Source of the DNA: Pelomyxa schiedti
Taxonomy: Eukaryota > Evosea > Pelobiontida > Pelomyxidae
Reading direction: 5' to 3'
Length of the DNA: 51,930 nucleotides
Assembly: GCA_020536535.1 (NCBI GenBank)
Contig: JAHLWZ010000799.1
Coordinates: forward strand, 92,938-144,867
A program made the position numbers and the translations under genes. Below are positions 11,201-22,723 of the stretch, piece after piece (the first letter of the stretch is position 1; each line of letters opens with the position of its first letter). The notes under the pieces are model-generated. The model saw only the letters and a list, made by a program, of their open reading frames with translations, did no database searches and was not told the DNA's origin.

Positions 11201-11499
11201 ATCGCTTTGTCAGCCTTCCTCCTGCTTCCCTTACAGCCGGAGTAAGCGGCCTTCCACCAAGCAAGTCTACACCATCCAAACCCGGCAATACTGTGGCAGT
11301 AAAGCTAGCCTCGGAGGAGGTATGGGACCGAGAATTTGAAGGACTCGAAATACCCAGCACCCCAATCAAACTCCAAATTCCAAAATCATGCAACAACACA
11401 CCAACATTCACAACCACCCCAACAAACAAAACACCTTGTGAAATAGCCAACACCAGACAACCACCCCTCCCATCCCCCAGCTTCCGAACTAAAACATAG
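8216..11499 (+). CDS. Bfa1/Byr4-like mitotic-exit GAP scaffold, extended
   Basis: Thirteen exons (8216-8393, 8453-8598, 8660-8708, 8750-8884, 8919-9125, 9172-9279, 9330-9409, 9505-9570, 9612-9691, 9736-10145, 10188-10467, 10511-10575, 10619-11499) close exactly to 894 codons. Fungal Bfa1/Byr4 binds the Cdc16/Bub2 TBC protein to form a two-component GAP for the Spg1/Tem1 GTPase at spindle poles. The diagnostic repeat appears three times: TPPLIHHF then MVYNPDNYTWSG (residue 132), MRYDPKQKTWDGNE (180) and MRFDPEKFLWVGN (224). A helical block with QHVKQMRGW and a RDTNFLRS end follows at about 255-301, as in the fungal C terminus. The remainder is Pro/Ser/Thr-rich, with two copies of DPAKFPG-x(7)-SANFG and three acidic motifs (DWKDIEIP, EFEGLQLP, DREFEGLEIP). 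The ATG is the first in the GC-richer leader. Confidence 0.72.
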
Positions 11500-11730
11500 A
11501 AGCTAGCAAGTCCATACCATAACCCAGCTCTCCAGGAATTATTTAAAAATAATGAACGAACCTTTTTTCATGTGAAATTTTGTCACGAAAAGGGAAAATG
11601 AAATTTTTAGTACTGTTGTGGGTGCTGAGCCAAAAAGAAAATTGAAGAGCCCTCCCAAAAACTGAACAAGAATAGGCCAACTGTTGGCCTTTTTTTTATT
11701 CCCTGTGGTTATGTAGTGCGGGTATTTGTC

Positions 11731-13681
11731 TTAGTAGGGTCTGTCTCTGCGTTGGCGGCGGTCATCCACTCGGTCACGTTCCGAGCCGTACAAAGTCTCG
11801 CTGCTACCCCTGTCTCGCTCCCTCTCCCTGTCACTCCCTCGGTCCCTCTCCCGCTCTCTTTCCCTGTCACTGCCCCTATCCCTCTCCCTCTCGCGTTCTC
11901 CTCCCCTGTCCCTTTCTCTGTCCCTTTCCCTGTCGCGCTCTCTGTCCCCCCCGCGGTCCCTATCTCTCTCCCTTTCCCTGTCACGGTCCCTGTCCCCCCC
12001 GCGGTCTCTCTCCCTGTCATAGTCCCTCTCGCGGTCTCTGTCCCTATCTCTATCACCACGGTCTCTGTCGCGGTCATGGTCCCTATCCCGGTCGTGGTCC
12101 CTGTCATGATCCCTGTCACGGTCACCATGTTCATGCTCTCTGTCTCTGGGTCCCCCTCCACCCCCACCGCCACCTTCAAATTCATCCCTTCCGGGTCTGG
12201 TTCCTCTGTAGGGGAAGTTAATGGTAATAGTTTTGTTGTTAGGGGAATTTACAGACCTTCCTGCATCACCACCAAAGACGGCTCCGGGCTTGGCTAGACC
12301 ACACCTATTGCACTGTGTTCTGCGTGCGAAATTTACATTGCCACAGCTAAGTAAACCCAAGCTAAGTTAGGAGAACCGGGAACCTCTACCCCAACCAGAA
12401 CTTTAGGAATGTGAAAGCATTACATACTCAGAATTTGGGCAAACCCAATCCCCATCCCTTGCGACAGGGGGTCCGCCTCGTCGCGGAGGTCCCCCACCCA
12501 TACTTCCTCCCATCCCACCTCCCATCCCACCTCCAAAACCACCAAGAGGCGCGGGCCTTGGAGCACTGCACCTATTGCACACTGTGCGTCGGGCAAAGTT
12601 CAAGTTTCCGCAGCTGTAATTTGTGAGAATCAACAGAAACAAGATAGAAATGTACTCTGGGTTTGGGCATGTCCAATCACCACCGGGAGGTGCACCACCA
12701 AAGCCACCTGGAGTTGTTTGAGGGAACTCTCCTGACTCAAAGTCGCCACGGCCTCTACCTCTACCGCCCCCACCGCCGCCACCACCGCGTTGCATGAAAT
12801 CCATTGGTCGTTCCTTCTGCTCAGCAAGCTGAACTGAAATTTTTTGGTTCAAAAATGGGGCTCCTATTTGTCTATCAGAACAGCAAGAGAGTGATACAAT
12901 TGTGACCATCAAACCACTTGAGGGCGGCTTGCGCAGCAGCTGGATCATCATATGTTATAGTAGCATCACCTTTTGGCACATTGGTAGTTTTGTCACGGTA
13001 TAAGTGAATTCTTGGCTCCTTTGTTTTCTTATCCAACTGTTGTTTTGTATGTTAATACAACCAATTTATTTGTAAAAAGTACCTTAATAACACCAATAGA
13101 CCCGAACATATCAGCAAGTGCTTTAGTTGTTGCCTCTGCTGGTAACCCAGTCACGTAAATTGTATCCACAGGCATAGGTGGAGGTGCTATTTCATGTAAA
13201 ATTTTGGGAAGCGGAAAAGTTAACACACGGTTGTGATCAGCATAACTATTTCCACTTCTACCACCCCTTCCACCACCTCTTCCACCAAATTCCCCTCTGC
13301 CCCTACCTCTGGAGGACTCGCCATAAGAGGATGAACCATATTCTTGGGGAGGCTGTTTGATAATTAGATAAAGGAACTTTTTGATAATATGATACATATT
13401 GTTGCTGTTGTGATTGATCGAAGTTATATCCATAAGAGTTGCCACCCTTTTTGTTTTAGTGTTTAGAGTGTTTGTATTTATTGTGTAGAAAAGGTAAAGT
13501 TCACCTGTTGTTGCTGTTGCGGCGGCGGTTGCTGTGGCATATACTGCGAGTAATCCTGCGGGTTGCTGTAGGCTTTATTATACTGTGCATACATTGCTTG
13601 CTGGTCATAGTAAAGCTGCTGAGCCTGTGGGTCACCACCCATGCTAGGTGGTGGCATTGATTGCTGAGGATCACTGGGCAT
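11731..13681 (-). CDS. FET/TAF15-like RNA-binding protein (RRM, two RanBP2 zinc fingers, RD/RE tail)
   Basis: The domain order is that of FUS/EWS/TAF15-type nuclear RNA-binding proteins involved in transcription and splicing. A Gln/Tyr/Pro-rich N-terminal region starts [12 protein letters not shown] at 13681, followed by a short RGG stretch. An RRM has RNP2 as IYVTGL and RNP1 as [10 protein letters not shown], and its [15 protein letters not shown] segment is typical of the FET subgroup. A Gly-rich linker leads to two RanBP2-type fingers (DWTCPNPDCGNLNF...CNRC and DWVCPNSDCGNVNF...CNRC), each with its Cys pair completed by splicing. The tail is a long Arg-Asp/Arg-Glu repeat. Introns of 43-50 nt or slightly more join in phase; one boundary (TAT followed by GTATCA near 13400) was chosen over a 25-nt alternative. 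Confidence 0.87.
11800..12150 (-). repeat. Arg-Asp/Arg-Glu coding repeat
   Basis: The last exon of the FET-like gene holds a degenerate tandem run of hexanucleotide-like units encoding alternating Arg with Asp or Glu, broken by Gly-Gly. On the plus strand it reads as a CCCTGTC/CCCTCTC-rich stretch. Such charge-alternating tails occur in splicing-speckle proteins. The same DNA creates a long artefactual open frame on the opposite strand. Confidence 0.8.
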
Positions 13682-14142
13682 TTGGTTTTCACAAGCGGTT
13701 GTTGATTGGAAGGCAGTATATGTGCATTCAAATTAGTTTCGATGGCGAAAGAGTGAATACGTTGTGCTCGCTTGAATGTGTCTATTTGTACCAAACCCAC
13801 CCAATATTTAAACTACCACCATAAACACAATACCACTACCAACCGAAAAAAACTGAAAAAACCTTCACCACTGGGTTTTTTACCACCAAAATAAAACAAC
13901 AAACCAAACACCACCTAACCGTACTACATGAGCGAGAAATAACAACGCGAAACCACACGCAAACAATTTAATTAGAAATAAAAAAAACACACGTCGACAT
14001 TAGTGCCGCTTTTTCGGTATCACCACCACTAACACCTCCTTGTGTATTTTCTTCTTCCTTGTGTATTTTTTTTTCTCATCTTGCGGGAAAAATAAGTTAT
14101 TTTCTTCTAAAAGCAACTGCAAGCTCTGAGAAAATTTTCAAT
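13682..14142. other. Intergenic gap, AT-rich
   Basis: This is upstream of the FET-like gene and downstream of the branching-enzyme stop, so it should hold the promoter and 5' UTR of the former and the 3' UTR of the latter. It has many A-rich CCACCA/CAACAA-type words (13800-13980). I see no gene. Confidence 0.5.
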
Positions 14143-17100
14143 CTATTCTACCTTGGCTAGAACTATTGCCGTCCTGCAAGGGATGTAGGCCTGAGGGTAT
14201 TGTTAAATGGTTAAAGAATGGATGCAGAGCAAAAAAAATACCTGAACAGTGTGATCGTAGGTACCCATTTTGTTGGGACTGGAGAAAATTTGTTTGGATG
14301 TGTCTACCCTGATGTAGCCACCAAATTCCAACCGGTCTGAGTCGAGAACAATTGAATACCTTAAGCGAGGTTAAAAAATGATTTCGGGAATCGTAAGTGA
14401 AGAAAGAGGTACTCACGTTCCAGGGCGTGATACTGGAAACTTCCGATCCGGATAGCTATTTGAAGTGTGGAAGTTGAAAATGCACACCAACCCTCCACGT
14501 TCGAAGCAGAGGAGCTTGTCTTCCTCATGTGTATAAGTCACGTGAGCCTTTGAATTTTTAGTACATCGGTAGTATGTAAGACTGTTTGTACCCCCGGAGA
14601 CATCAAAAATTTGTGTTTTTCCTCCATTAGAATCATTGCAGAATCGAAGACCTTAGGGATATCAACATGTTGATTTAAGTTAGGTTGTGGTATACCAAAA
14701 GGTGTCTGTACCGCAGCAGGGGATCGTGGGCCAAATCCCACCGTCTTCGTGCATAATGGTGACTAAAACAAAAATTAGTGCGAGTCGAGGTTGGACCAAC
14801 CAAACCTATAATTGTTCCCTGGTCTTGGAAAATCAACCCACTCAGGGTGGCCGAACTAAAAAAAAGGTTTTTGACCATTACTAATGTGACCTCCTCGTAC
14901 CTCATTTCCCATAAAGTTCAGATATCCTTCTCCACCAAGGAGTAACGTCACAAGCCTGTAACAGTAAATAACTCGCCAAACCTTTGAAACGAAACCTTAT
15001 CATTTTATGCAAAGCTATTCCACGGTCTGTGATTGCTGAAGGTGGCTGAAGAACACTCATATTGGTGTACATCTCTTTATCCATTAACCAAAAAGCACCT
15101 AGATTGGTTTGGTACACCAATAAAAAAGAGCGTGGGAAATACAAGTTTTGTCACCGACTAAAGATTGGTCATGTGATTCAGCATAGGATATGCAAGGTTC
15201 CTAAAATGACATGAAAACATAGAAGTATTGAAAGTGGCTAACCATCCACCTCCTGTTCATAAGGGTCCATGCTATAGAACCCATATTCCAGTTTTCATCC
15301 TAATTTACTTCATTAAGGTTCTTAATCTGCCATCTATGAAGGAAAAACCTTGACAGACTTGAGTAAATGAACCCATAAATCTGGACAAGCCATTTGAAGT
15401 CTGAAATCAAACCCAACACCACCTTCTGAAACTGGTCTGCAAAGGCACGCAAATCCAGAAACCTGCAGTCTGTTAAATTACGGAAGTAAGAGGGTTGACA
15501 ACATCTTCAGCAATTGAAAGTGCACCAGGCCTCACTTCATGAATAACGTCATTTGCCTATCAGTGGTGAGGGGATAACACTGGAATAGAGGTACCAAAGT
15601 AAGGTATGTAAGAGCATCGTGATCTACCGAACCTCCAAAATAGTGGTCGTAATTGAAATTATGGTCTCCAATCCCATGCTGTGCCAACAGTAAGACAAGA
15701 AAGCAAACAATAAAGAGTAGATACGTGATGATAAAGCATTGATGTTACTCCATCAAATCTTGTGTTAGTGTCAAGCAACACCAGAGTCACAAGAAACTTA
15801 CCGGAAACCGTCAAACCGGTACTCTTCCAGATAGAAAACAAGGTTGGATAAGAGAAACCGCAGTGTTTCCCATTTAGCATAATCAAAGAGACGGCTACAA
15901 TTAAGTAAGATAAATTCGTCAGAAATTACAGGATACCTGCCCCAAATCTGCATGTAGATAACAAAAGAGGAAGGGGAAAACAGTTAGAAGTGAAAGAATC
16001 TGGCACTGCTTACTCCATGGTATCCTCTTTGACCACTATGGAAGAGGTAATCCCCACCATCAAAATTATTTATCCCATCCAGAACATTGAGACTTGCATG
16101 GCTAAACATATTTGGTAAAGGGAGACAATAAACGCTAACGCACCTGTGAACCACATCAAGTAAAACATAGATGTTAAACTTGTGGCATTGGTCAATGAGC
16201 TCTTTCAAGTCTTCAGGAGTACCATACCTTGATTTCAATGTTGAATGCTGTTTAAACATAAAGACAACATGTACCTACTGCTCACAGCAAAGAAATTTGT
16301 TACCTGAAAGTTAATTAAATAGTCTGATAAAAATGGGAAGTGAGTAAACCTGATATCCAAAACTGGCATAATAAGCATGCTCCATTACTGCCATGAGTTG
16401 AATGCAGTTATAACCTAAGTCAACCACATGGGGCAACACATCTCGCATGAATTCCTGATAAAGGAATTAACCAGATCAGTAGAAAAGTAACACTTACTCT
16501 GTAGGTTCCCACCCTAGGTTCAATAGACGCCATTCCAACTGTTGTGCATCACACATCAAACAAAGGAAATAAGGATAAAGTACTGTGGCATTCATAAATC
16601 TTTGGGCCATCAAGAGCAGAGTTCCTTGAAGGAAGTGGGTATTTCCAGGCATATGGGTTTGGTGGGTCCCAGTACACTCCTTTGATACACAATCAGAAAA
16701 GGAGTTGAGGAATGAGCAGTGATACCGTCATAAATAAATTTGTCATTTTGTACCGCACGAGTGATCCATGGAGGTACATGATCGGACCACTTGCCATGAC
16801 CATTTTCGACACTTACCTAGACATTAAGAATGAGGGTGTGTAGTAGCAGGTAAATGTGACGTCTACCTTGAGCTTAGAATTGTGGGCAATGCCAGGAGTT
16901 CCATCAGGGTGGTCAGGAACGAAAAGATGCCAGCGCCCCCATTCTACCTTTCTCATGTAATGTGTGTTTGGGTTCCATCCATTGAAATCTCCAACGAGTC
17001 GCATGTTTGTAGCTATATGGAACAAGTTAAAATAACGCCAAGGTCTACTGATGCGAAAATCTACCTGCAGGAGCATATTCAGTATAATGTACACCCCGAA

Positions 17101-17793
17101 CACCATTAGAAACGCCTCTGTGAAACCCCAGCGTTTTATATGACCTAGCAAAGTCCAGCAAGGAACTCTCTGTCTCTGCAATCCTAGACTTCATCCACGC
17201 ATAGTGAGAGTACCTGCACATTTTTAAAAAAAAAAAAAAAAGCTCAATCAAGTAGAAACCGGCGGCTATTTAGCTGCACAGACAAAATGAACCAAGTAAC
17301 AACAGCACAGCAAGGCAACAAAACTAACGAACGAACGAACGACGAACAAGCAAGAGCAAGCAACAGAGAAATACCTGCCACGCAAGACACCGACATATGG
17401 CGACAACCAACTGTCCCAAAGCACTACGCCCGTCCCGTCGCTCGCGTTGCGGTACTTCTCCCAACTCTTCGCCGAACCGTCATCGGCAGCAGCAGTAGTA
17501 GTAGTAGCAGAGGCAGAGGCAGAGGCAGAGGGCGACGCTGCCGACGGAGGAGGGGGCTCCGAGGCCGCCGAAGACGACGCTGGGGTGGCCGTGGTCGCGG
17601 GCACGTGGTCGACGGGGAGCACGCGCGTGTGGTAGTCGTGTGGCGCGAGGGGCTCGTCCGTGGCCCCAGGCGTCGGCGACGACGAAGGGGAGGGCAGCAA
17701 AGTGGGCGAGGGCGACGACGATGTGGTCGTGGTCGTGGAAGTTGTGGGGGAGGCTGCCTGGGCGGCCTCCGGTGCCACGGCGTTGGTGCTCAT
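14143..17793 (-). CDS. GBE1: 1,4-alpha-glucan (glycogen) branching enzyme
   Basis: The enzyme cuts alpha-1,4-glucan chains and re-attaches them through alpha-1,6 bonds in glycogen synthesis. The CBM48-like N-terminal domain is visible ([21 protein letters not shown], about 17000 on the plus strand). The GH13 catalytic barrel shows [24 protein letters not shown], the nucleophile segment [18 protein letters not shown], the acid/base segment LSIAED (15500-15520) and the substrate-binding [23 protein letters not shown] and IALHKMIR follow, and the C-terminal beta domain ends [16 protein letters not shown]. It is the eukaryotic type. Many introns of 40-80 nt interrupt it; several boundaries are approximate. 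Unusually, a GC-rich low-complexity Ala/Ser/Thr/Pro leader of about 100 residues ([12 protein letters not shown] from 17793) precedes the conserved part. Confidence 0.93.
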
Positions 17794-18098
17794 GATGGTT
17801 TAATTGGCAAAATGAGCCCCGAAAAGGTGGAAATGCAATTTAGGTGCATGTTTCCTGGTTGCTCTGTTGTCAATCTCTCATTGCAAACGGGCGTGCCTGC
17901 TGATGAGGCAGCACAACTTGCAGGGCAACAACCTCTCCATCAACCTTCTGCATTCCCCGAAGAGAAAAATACATGGCTCTTCAAAGGCATACAACGTGGC
18001 GTTGGCAATTTCCTGCATTCAGATTTTTTTTTTTTGTTTTTTCGTCAATTGAGGCACAGGAAAGATTCCTTAAATTTTTATGCTCACTGGTGTTGTGG
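17794..18098. other. Intergenic gap: branching-enzyme promoter and Prp19 3' end
   Basis: About 300 bp between two minus-strand genes. An apparent plus-strand reading frame crosses it and the branching-enzyme leader, but has no recognisable content and is antisense to that leader. I see no RNA gene. Confidence 0.5.
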
Positions 18099-20268
18099 TT
18101 ATGGTGAAAAGACTGAGAGGCTGTTGTCCATGGTAGAGGTAAGCAAAAATGTGGCGTCCTTTCCGAAAATTGCATCAGTAACCGCGGCTGGGTGGGCGAA
18201 TGTGCTGTTGAGAGAGAACTGCTTTCCGTGATACACTCTGTTACTGCGTTAAGCACTGCGAGGAAAAGTAAAGATGTTAGTACTTGAGATCGTTGCTGGC
18301 AATGGAAATGTATAAACCAGAGTGGTCATAGGAAACGGCGTTTACTGGAGCAAGTTTGTTTTCGGGTCCCGGCTCCTGTGTGAAAGTGTGCAGGCACGAC
18401 AACTTCCTGAGGTCCCAGAGCTTGGCTGTCCCATCCATTGAGCCAGTCAATAAGTGGAATCTGGATGAAGTTATTTTCCGATGTGGCATTTGTGTGATTA
18501 CCCGTTCTCAGAGAAGCACAGGTCAGTAATTGGACCAGTATGCTCCGTAAACGAGGCGACGTTTTGTTGGTTCAAGACATCCCATAGATGTACAACATTA
18601 CTTTCGAGACCAGTTCCGAGAATCAAGCCATCAGGATGAAAAGCAATACTCTTGTACCTGTGCAAAGTGAGTTTTCTTTGAATTTTTGGTTCTACGTACG
18701 GCATAGGTCCTGTTGGATTGTGCTTAAAAACACACTTGCTTGTAGCAATATTAGTGAGTGCCCAGGATTGGTCTAATGAAGCAGTGGCAAGGTATTCATT
18801 TGTGCAATGCAGAGCACTTCCAACAACTTTACCACTGTGTGTGCGAAGAGTTGAGGATGTATTGTATACACCTCCTATGAGCCGTTAGTTTTTTGGTCAA
18901 AGAGAACATTTCGGAAAAGTACTTGAGGTTGGGCGCCAAATTCTTGTAGTTGAATCATGTGACGACGATAAAATTACGTCTTCAGTGGGATGCATAATGA
19001 CCTAAATGTGTTGTTAGTTAGCTACTCGGCACCCATTTGTGTGTTGTTCAGTCGTACTAAGAGGAAAGGGAAAAGAAATAACCAATATGTGCGAGTTAAA
19101 CAATGATAACACACAAGGAAAAGGCCAACCTGTGTGATTCCAACCAACCAGCATGGTTGGAAGCTCTCACCCACTCCCGTTTTTGTGTGGTGCGCGTGAC
19201 AAGTGCATGTGCGCGGATGGTATGTGCGGGTGATGGGTCATGTGCCTGGGAAATAGGTCCTGAGTGCCCTGTTAGAGACGCTGTGACACTCTTTGATGCA
19301 AGATCGAACAATACAACATCTGAATCAAAACCACCACTTGCAACAGTGTTGCCTAAAACACTCAGACAGAGGATCCCAGGCTCAGTTCTCTTGTGGTGTG
19401 TAAAAGGTCCTTTCATAGTGAAAGCCTGGAATTGTTCCGCAGGTGTCAGCGTCTCGGAGATTTTACGTCGTCGGCGGACTTGGGTGAGTCTGTGCCACAT
19501 CAGTCGCACAAAAGATGAATTGACATACTCGTTTGATTTCTCCTTGAATTGTTGTTTGACTTCATCAGGAATTTCAATTTTTGCTTCAGGGGTCATTGGC
19601 TCAACTGCAACCTATTATAACACAGAGAAATAAGAAAGGTTTTTCAGCGGTGAAGGGAACAACCGATTGCTGAGCGCTTGCTAAAGACCTTTTAAATTAG
19701 TTTAGGAGAGTTATAAAGTTATAGAACATCTACACACTTGAGCGCTTCATCACGTTCACGTTTTAATCTTGCAATAACTCGGCAGGCAGCGTCGTGCTGA
19801 TATAGAGCGTGGGCAAGTTCCTTTGGCAAACGTAAGATCGGGCTGTTACACAACAAGAAAGCACGCCTGTCTTGCTGTATCAAGCTGTTGCTTCAGGGTA
19901 AAAGTTTCAAGCATAAGGGCGTCCCATTCGTTTTGAAACACCTGAAGCATGCCAGGTAAACTGGTTGCATTCGCGGGTCTTGGATGTGCCACAGGACCAG
20001 CTGTGGTAGAAATGAATATACCTTTAGAATCAAAGCGAAGGCGTAACCTTTTACGGCCACGAGGTCTTCTGGAGTGAGAGGTTCGCCGGTGATGGGACAC
20101 TTGTTGTCATTGGAAGCCAACATTTGCAAAATAAGTCGCTTTTCGAAAACATGTCCGCTCTTGGTTGAAATCACGGGCTCAACAGGAGAGGTACCAGACA
20201 CTACAAGTCGTTAGAAACGAGCCTAGGTGTCGCATTTCCGGGGACGAAGTCGTACGGGAGCACAGCAT
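18099..20268 (-). CDS. PRPF19: Pre-mRNA-processing factor 19, U-box/WD40 ubiquitin ligase
   Basis: Prp19 is the E3 ubiquitin ligase core of the NineTeen complex that stabilises activated spliceosomes. The N terminus is a U-box ([21 protein letters not shown], then [16 protein letters not shown]). A short first exon with ATG at 20268 (MLCS) splices in phase to it; the larger exon alone has no ATG because the frame is closed by TAA upstream. The tetramerising coiled coil follows ([20 protein letters not shown]). WD40 repeats include [43 protein letters not shown] and the last blade ending [16 protein letters not shown] (18099-18101). Introns are about 40-60 nt. A house-keeping splicing factor fits a genome this rich in introns. 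Confidence 0.93.
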
Positions 20269-20411
20269 CTTGCTTGGCTCTTTAATTTTTCCTTTGTTGT
20301 GGTTTTCCCTCTTTTTTTCTGCAATTGAGCCAGAGATGAGAGTCCGGCTAATCATGTCAAACCAGACAAGTCATGCAACCATAGTGGAAAAGGATAATAA
20401 ACAAGGACAAC

Positions 20412-22633
20412 ATGACCAGCGGACAAGAAGATCACGTGGGGAAAACAGAAGCCAAGCAACAATGGATCGTCCGGCTGATGGACATATCACGTCTCGCGTG
20501 GGATTTGGTCGTCGTGCCGACGGTCCTGGACCCAATCAGGCGCCGCGATCTGCCGACCGCGGAGGACTGCGTCTGGCTTATGGGACTCGCCGACGCCTTG
20601 TTTCCACTCGTTCCCCGGGCCTGCCGCGCACTGATGGGCATCACGGTGTCTGCTTACGCAGAGCACAGTGTTGCAGTTCCGAGAGAAAATGGGCGTGTCT
20701 TCAGGCTTTCCAAGATCGCGAGCAGGAAGACGTCGTGGTATTTCGCGCTTAAGTGTGCGGGGGTGGCTGGGAGTGCGAGGTGCATTAAGTGGATTGTGGG
20801 AAGAAAAGCAACCAGGAATAGCAGGAAGGAGTGCCTTGCTGTGCTTAGGGGTCTATGTTATGGTAGATATAATAATTTTCTTAGTATAAATAAACATAAT
20901 AGGGTTATAAGGGTTTTTCCCTCACACACTGTGTAGGAGGACACCTTGGAATGGCACGAGAACTTGTTGACAGTTGTGACACAAACTGGAGGGGTGCACT
21001 CAAGTGGCCTGCGAGTGATCCAGACCTTATCTATGACATCCGGGATGTGAGCGAAGGGCACCCAAGCCTGTTACATGATGCATGTGAGGGAGGCCATTTG
21101 GATGTCATCAACTGGGTGATGTCAAAGTTTGGTGTGGGGCACGAGTCGTGGGAGCTCGCCGGACCATTTAGAGCTGCCCTGCGACGGGGACACTTGGACG
21201 TGGCGCGATGGTTGGTGGCATGCCCTACCGGGGTGGTACCATCATGCCGCCCGGGAATGTGCCAATGGTTCGGCACATTCCGTTCCCAGCCAGAGTTTAC
21301 CACACCTTATTATCCATGTGCTCCTGAGGCGTTTGTGGAAATATTCGCGGAGTTTTGCAAGGTGGGGTCCAGAGAATCTGAGGTTTTTGCCAAGTGCATT
21401 CACTGTTGTGACAACTTTGAGGAAGCATGTGAGCAGCTGTTTACGGGACCTGCCCAGAACTACGGAATCTGGATCCCAAGATTTGAGTCTATTGAAAGCA
21501 GCAAGGGGCTCAAGTGGGTGCTCAACAAATTTTATGTTCATCAACCTCCTGCTAATGTTTTCTGGACTGGCAAAGTCCAAAGTCAAGATGAACTTCTGTC
21601 ACACGCGTGCAACACAATTGCAGATGTGAAACTCCTCGAGTGGATTTTCACACAATTTACGTTTGAATCAGTGACCTCCGGAGACGTCATTGGTGCATGC
21701 GGTAACAAGAAAGACAGTGTAGAAGTGGTGAAGATGTTGTTGGAAAACGCAGGTGCACTTCCCACACAAGAAGAATTTCAAGACTGTATGGCGCTATGCC
21801 TCGCCAACAACAACACCGCTATTGCAGAGTGGTTGGAGAGCACATTCCACGTGATGGATGGTGTGAATTCTGATCCCAGAAAGACAGAGAGAATCTTCGG
21901 AACCAGTTCAAGGAGTAGCGGCATAGAAGGTGTTCAGTGGTTCCTTTCACGTGCGAAAGTGTGCAACATAAGTGAAAAAGCAGTGGTCTCGGCTATTAAA
22001 GAATCTTGCTGCCTCACAGTGAAATTGTTTTTGCTGAAGCAATTCAATGTAAGAGTTTCCGAAAAGTCATCATCCCTCCTTCGCAGGCTGGTTGAGGATG
22101 GTGATGTTTCTCAGGTTGAGGAAGCCAGGAAATACTGCGACTTCTCTTCATCCGACATTCAGGAAGCACTTGCTGGTTGCAAGAAAGTTCAGTCTGGAAA
22201 AGTGGTCAAGGGATTGCTGGGCCAATTTATGCTGAGTGAAGGCCAACCCAAAATCAAATACGGCTTGCTGTCTTTGTTGATTAAACACCACAAAGTTGGC
22301 TGTGTAGAGTGGTTCCTGCATAAATTCCCTGTACCGCTGCATGAGTTCATCACTAGAATGAAGGCTTCTGATAATACTGTACCTATCACTGTCACTGTGG
22401 GCATGTGGAAAATGATGATGAGGGTGCTTCCCCTGTCTGTCTCTTATGTGAAGTGGTATCTGATGGGGTGGGCTACGTGTACACCACTCCACACAACTCT
22501 CACAATGAAAACCGTGGGGCTCACAATGGCCAACATACTGTCGTATGAAGAGACGATAAAAACATCTTATCCCCACCAACACCACACTGCTTCCCCAAAG
22601 TTGAGCGAGTCCTTGGATGAGAGTGCTGTGTGA
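20412..22633 (+). CDS. Ankyrin-like repeat protein
   Basis: Two exons, 20412-20850 and 20937-22633, join in phase 1 and close to 711 residues. The junction falls inside a repeat helix: LRG followed by GHLGMARELVD. Repeats of the ankyrin type are clear around residues 150-230 (HDACEGGHLDVINWVMSKFG, then ALRRGHLDVARWLVAC) and become degenerate later (VKWYLMGW, VEWFLHKFPV, LLEWIFTQFTF). Such repeats mediate protein binding, but the partner cannot be inferred. The first exon is GC-rich and contains a hydrophobic, Leu/Trp-rich helix (WDLVVVPTVLDPI). The gene is divergent from Prp19 with about 140 bp between starts, so both promoters lie in 20269-20411. I consider it a member of a lineage-expanded family. 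Confidence 0.8.
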
Positions 22634-22723
22634 TGTCTAAACAACGAGCGGAAAAAAAAAAAGTTGATCATTTTTTAAACAGCCAAATTCCTTTCAGGAA
22701 ACAACATTACAGTCGAAGCTCTC

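Noticed and set aside
11716-12297. A 193-residue Val/Pro-rich plus-strand frame
   Set aside because: It is the mirror of the RD/RE repeat in the FET-like gene; repeats of this kind keep all frames open.
17287-18231. A 314-residue plus-strand open frame
   Set aside because: It is Arg-rich text antisense to the GC-rich leader of the branching enzyme and to Prp19, with no recognisable content.
20120-20201. Prp19 starting at 20201 with a GTG codon
   Set aside because: The frame is closed by TAA just upstream, and a short exon with ATG at 20268 splices in phase and restores a family-like N terminus.
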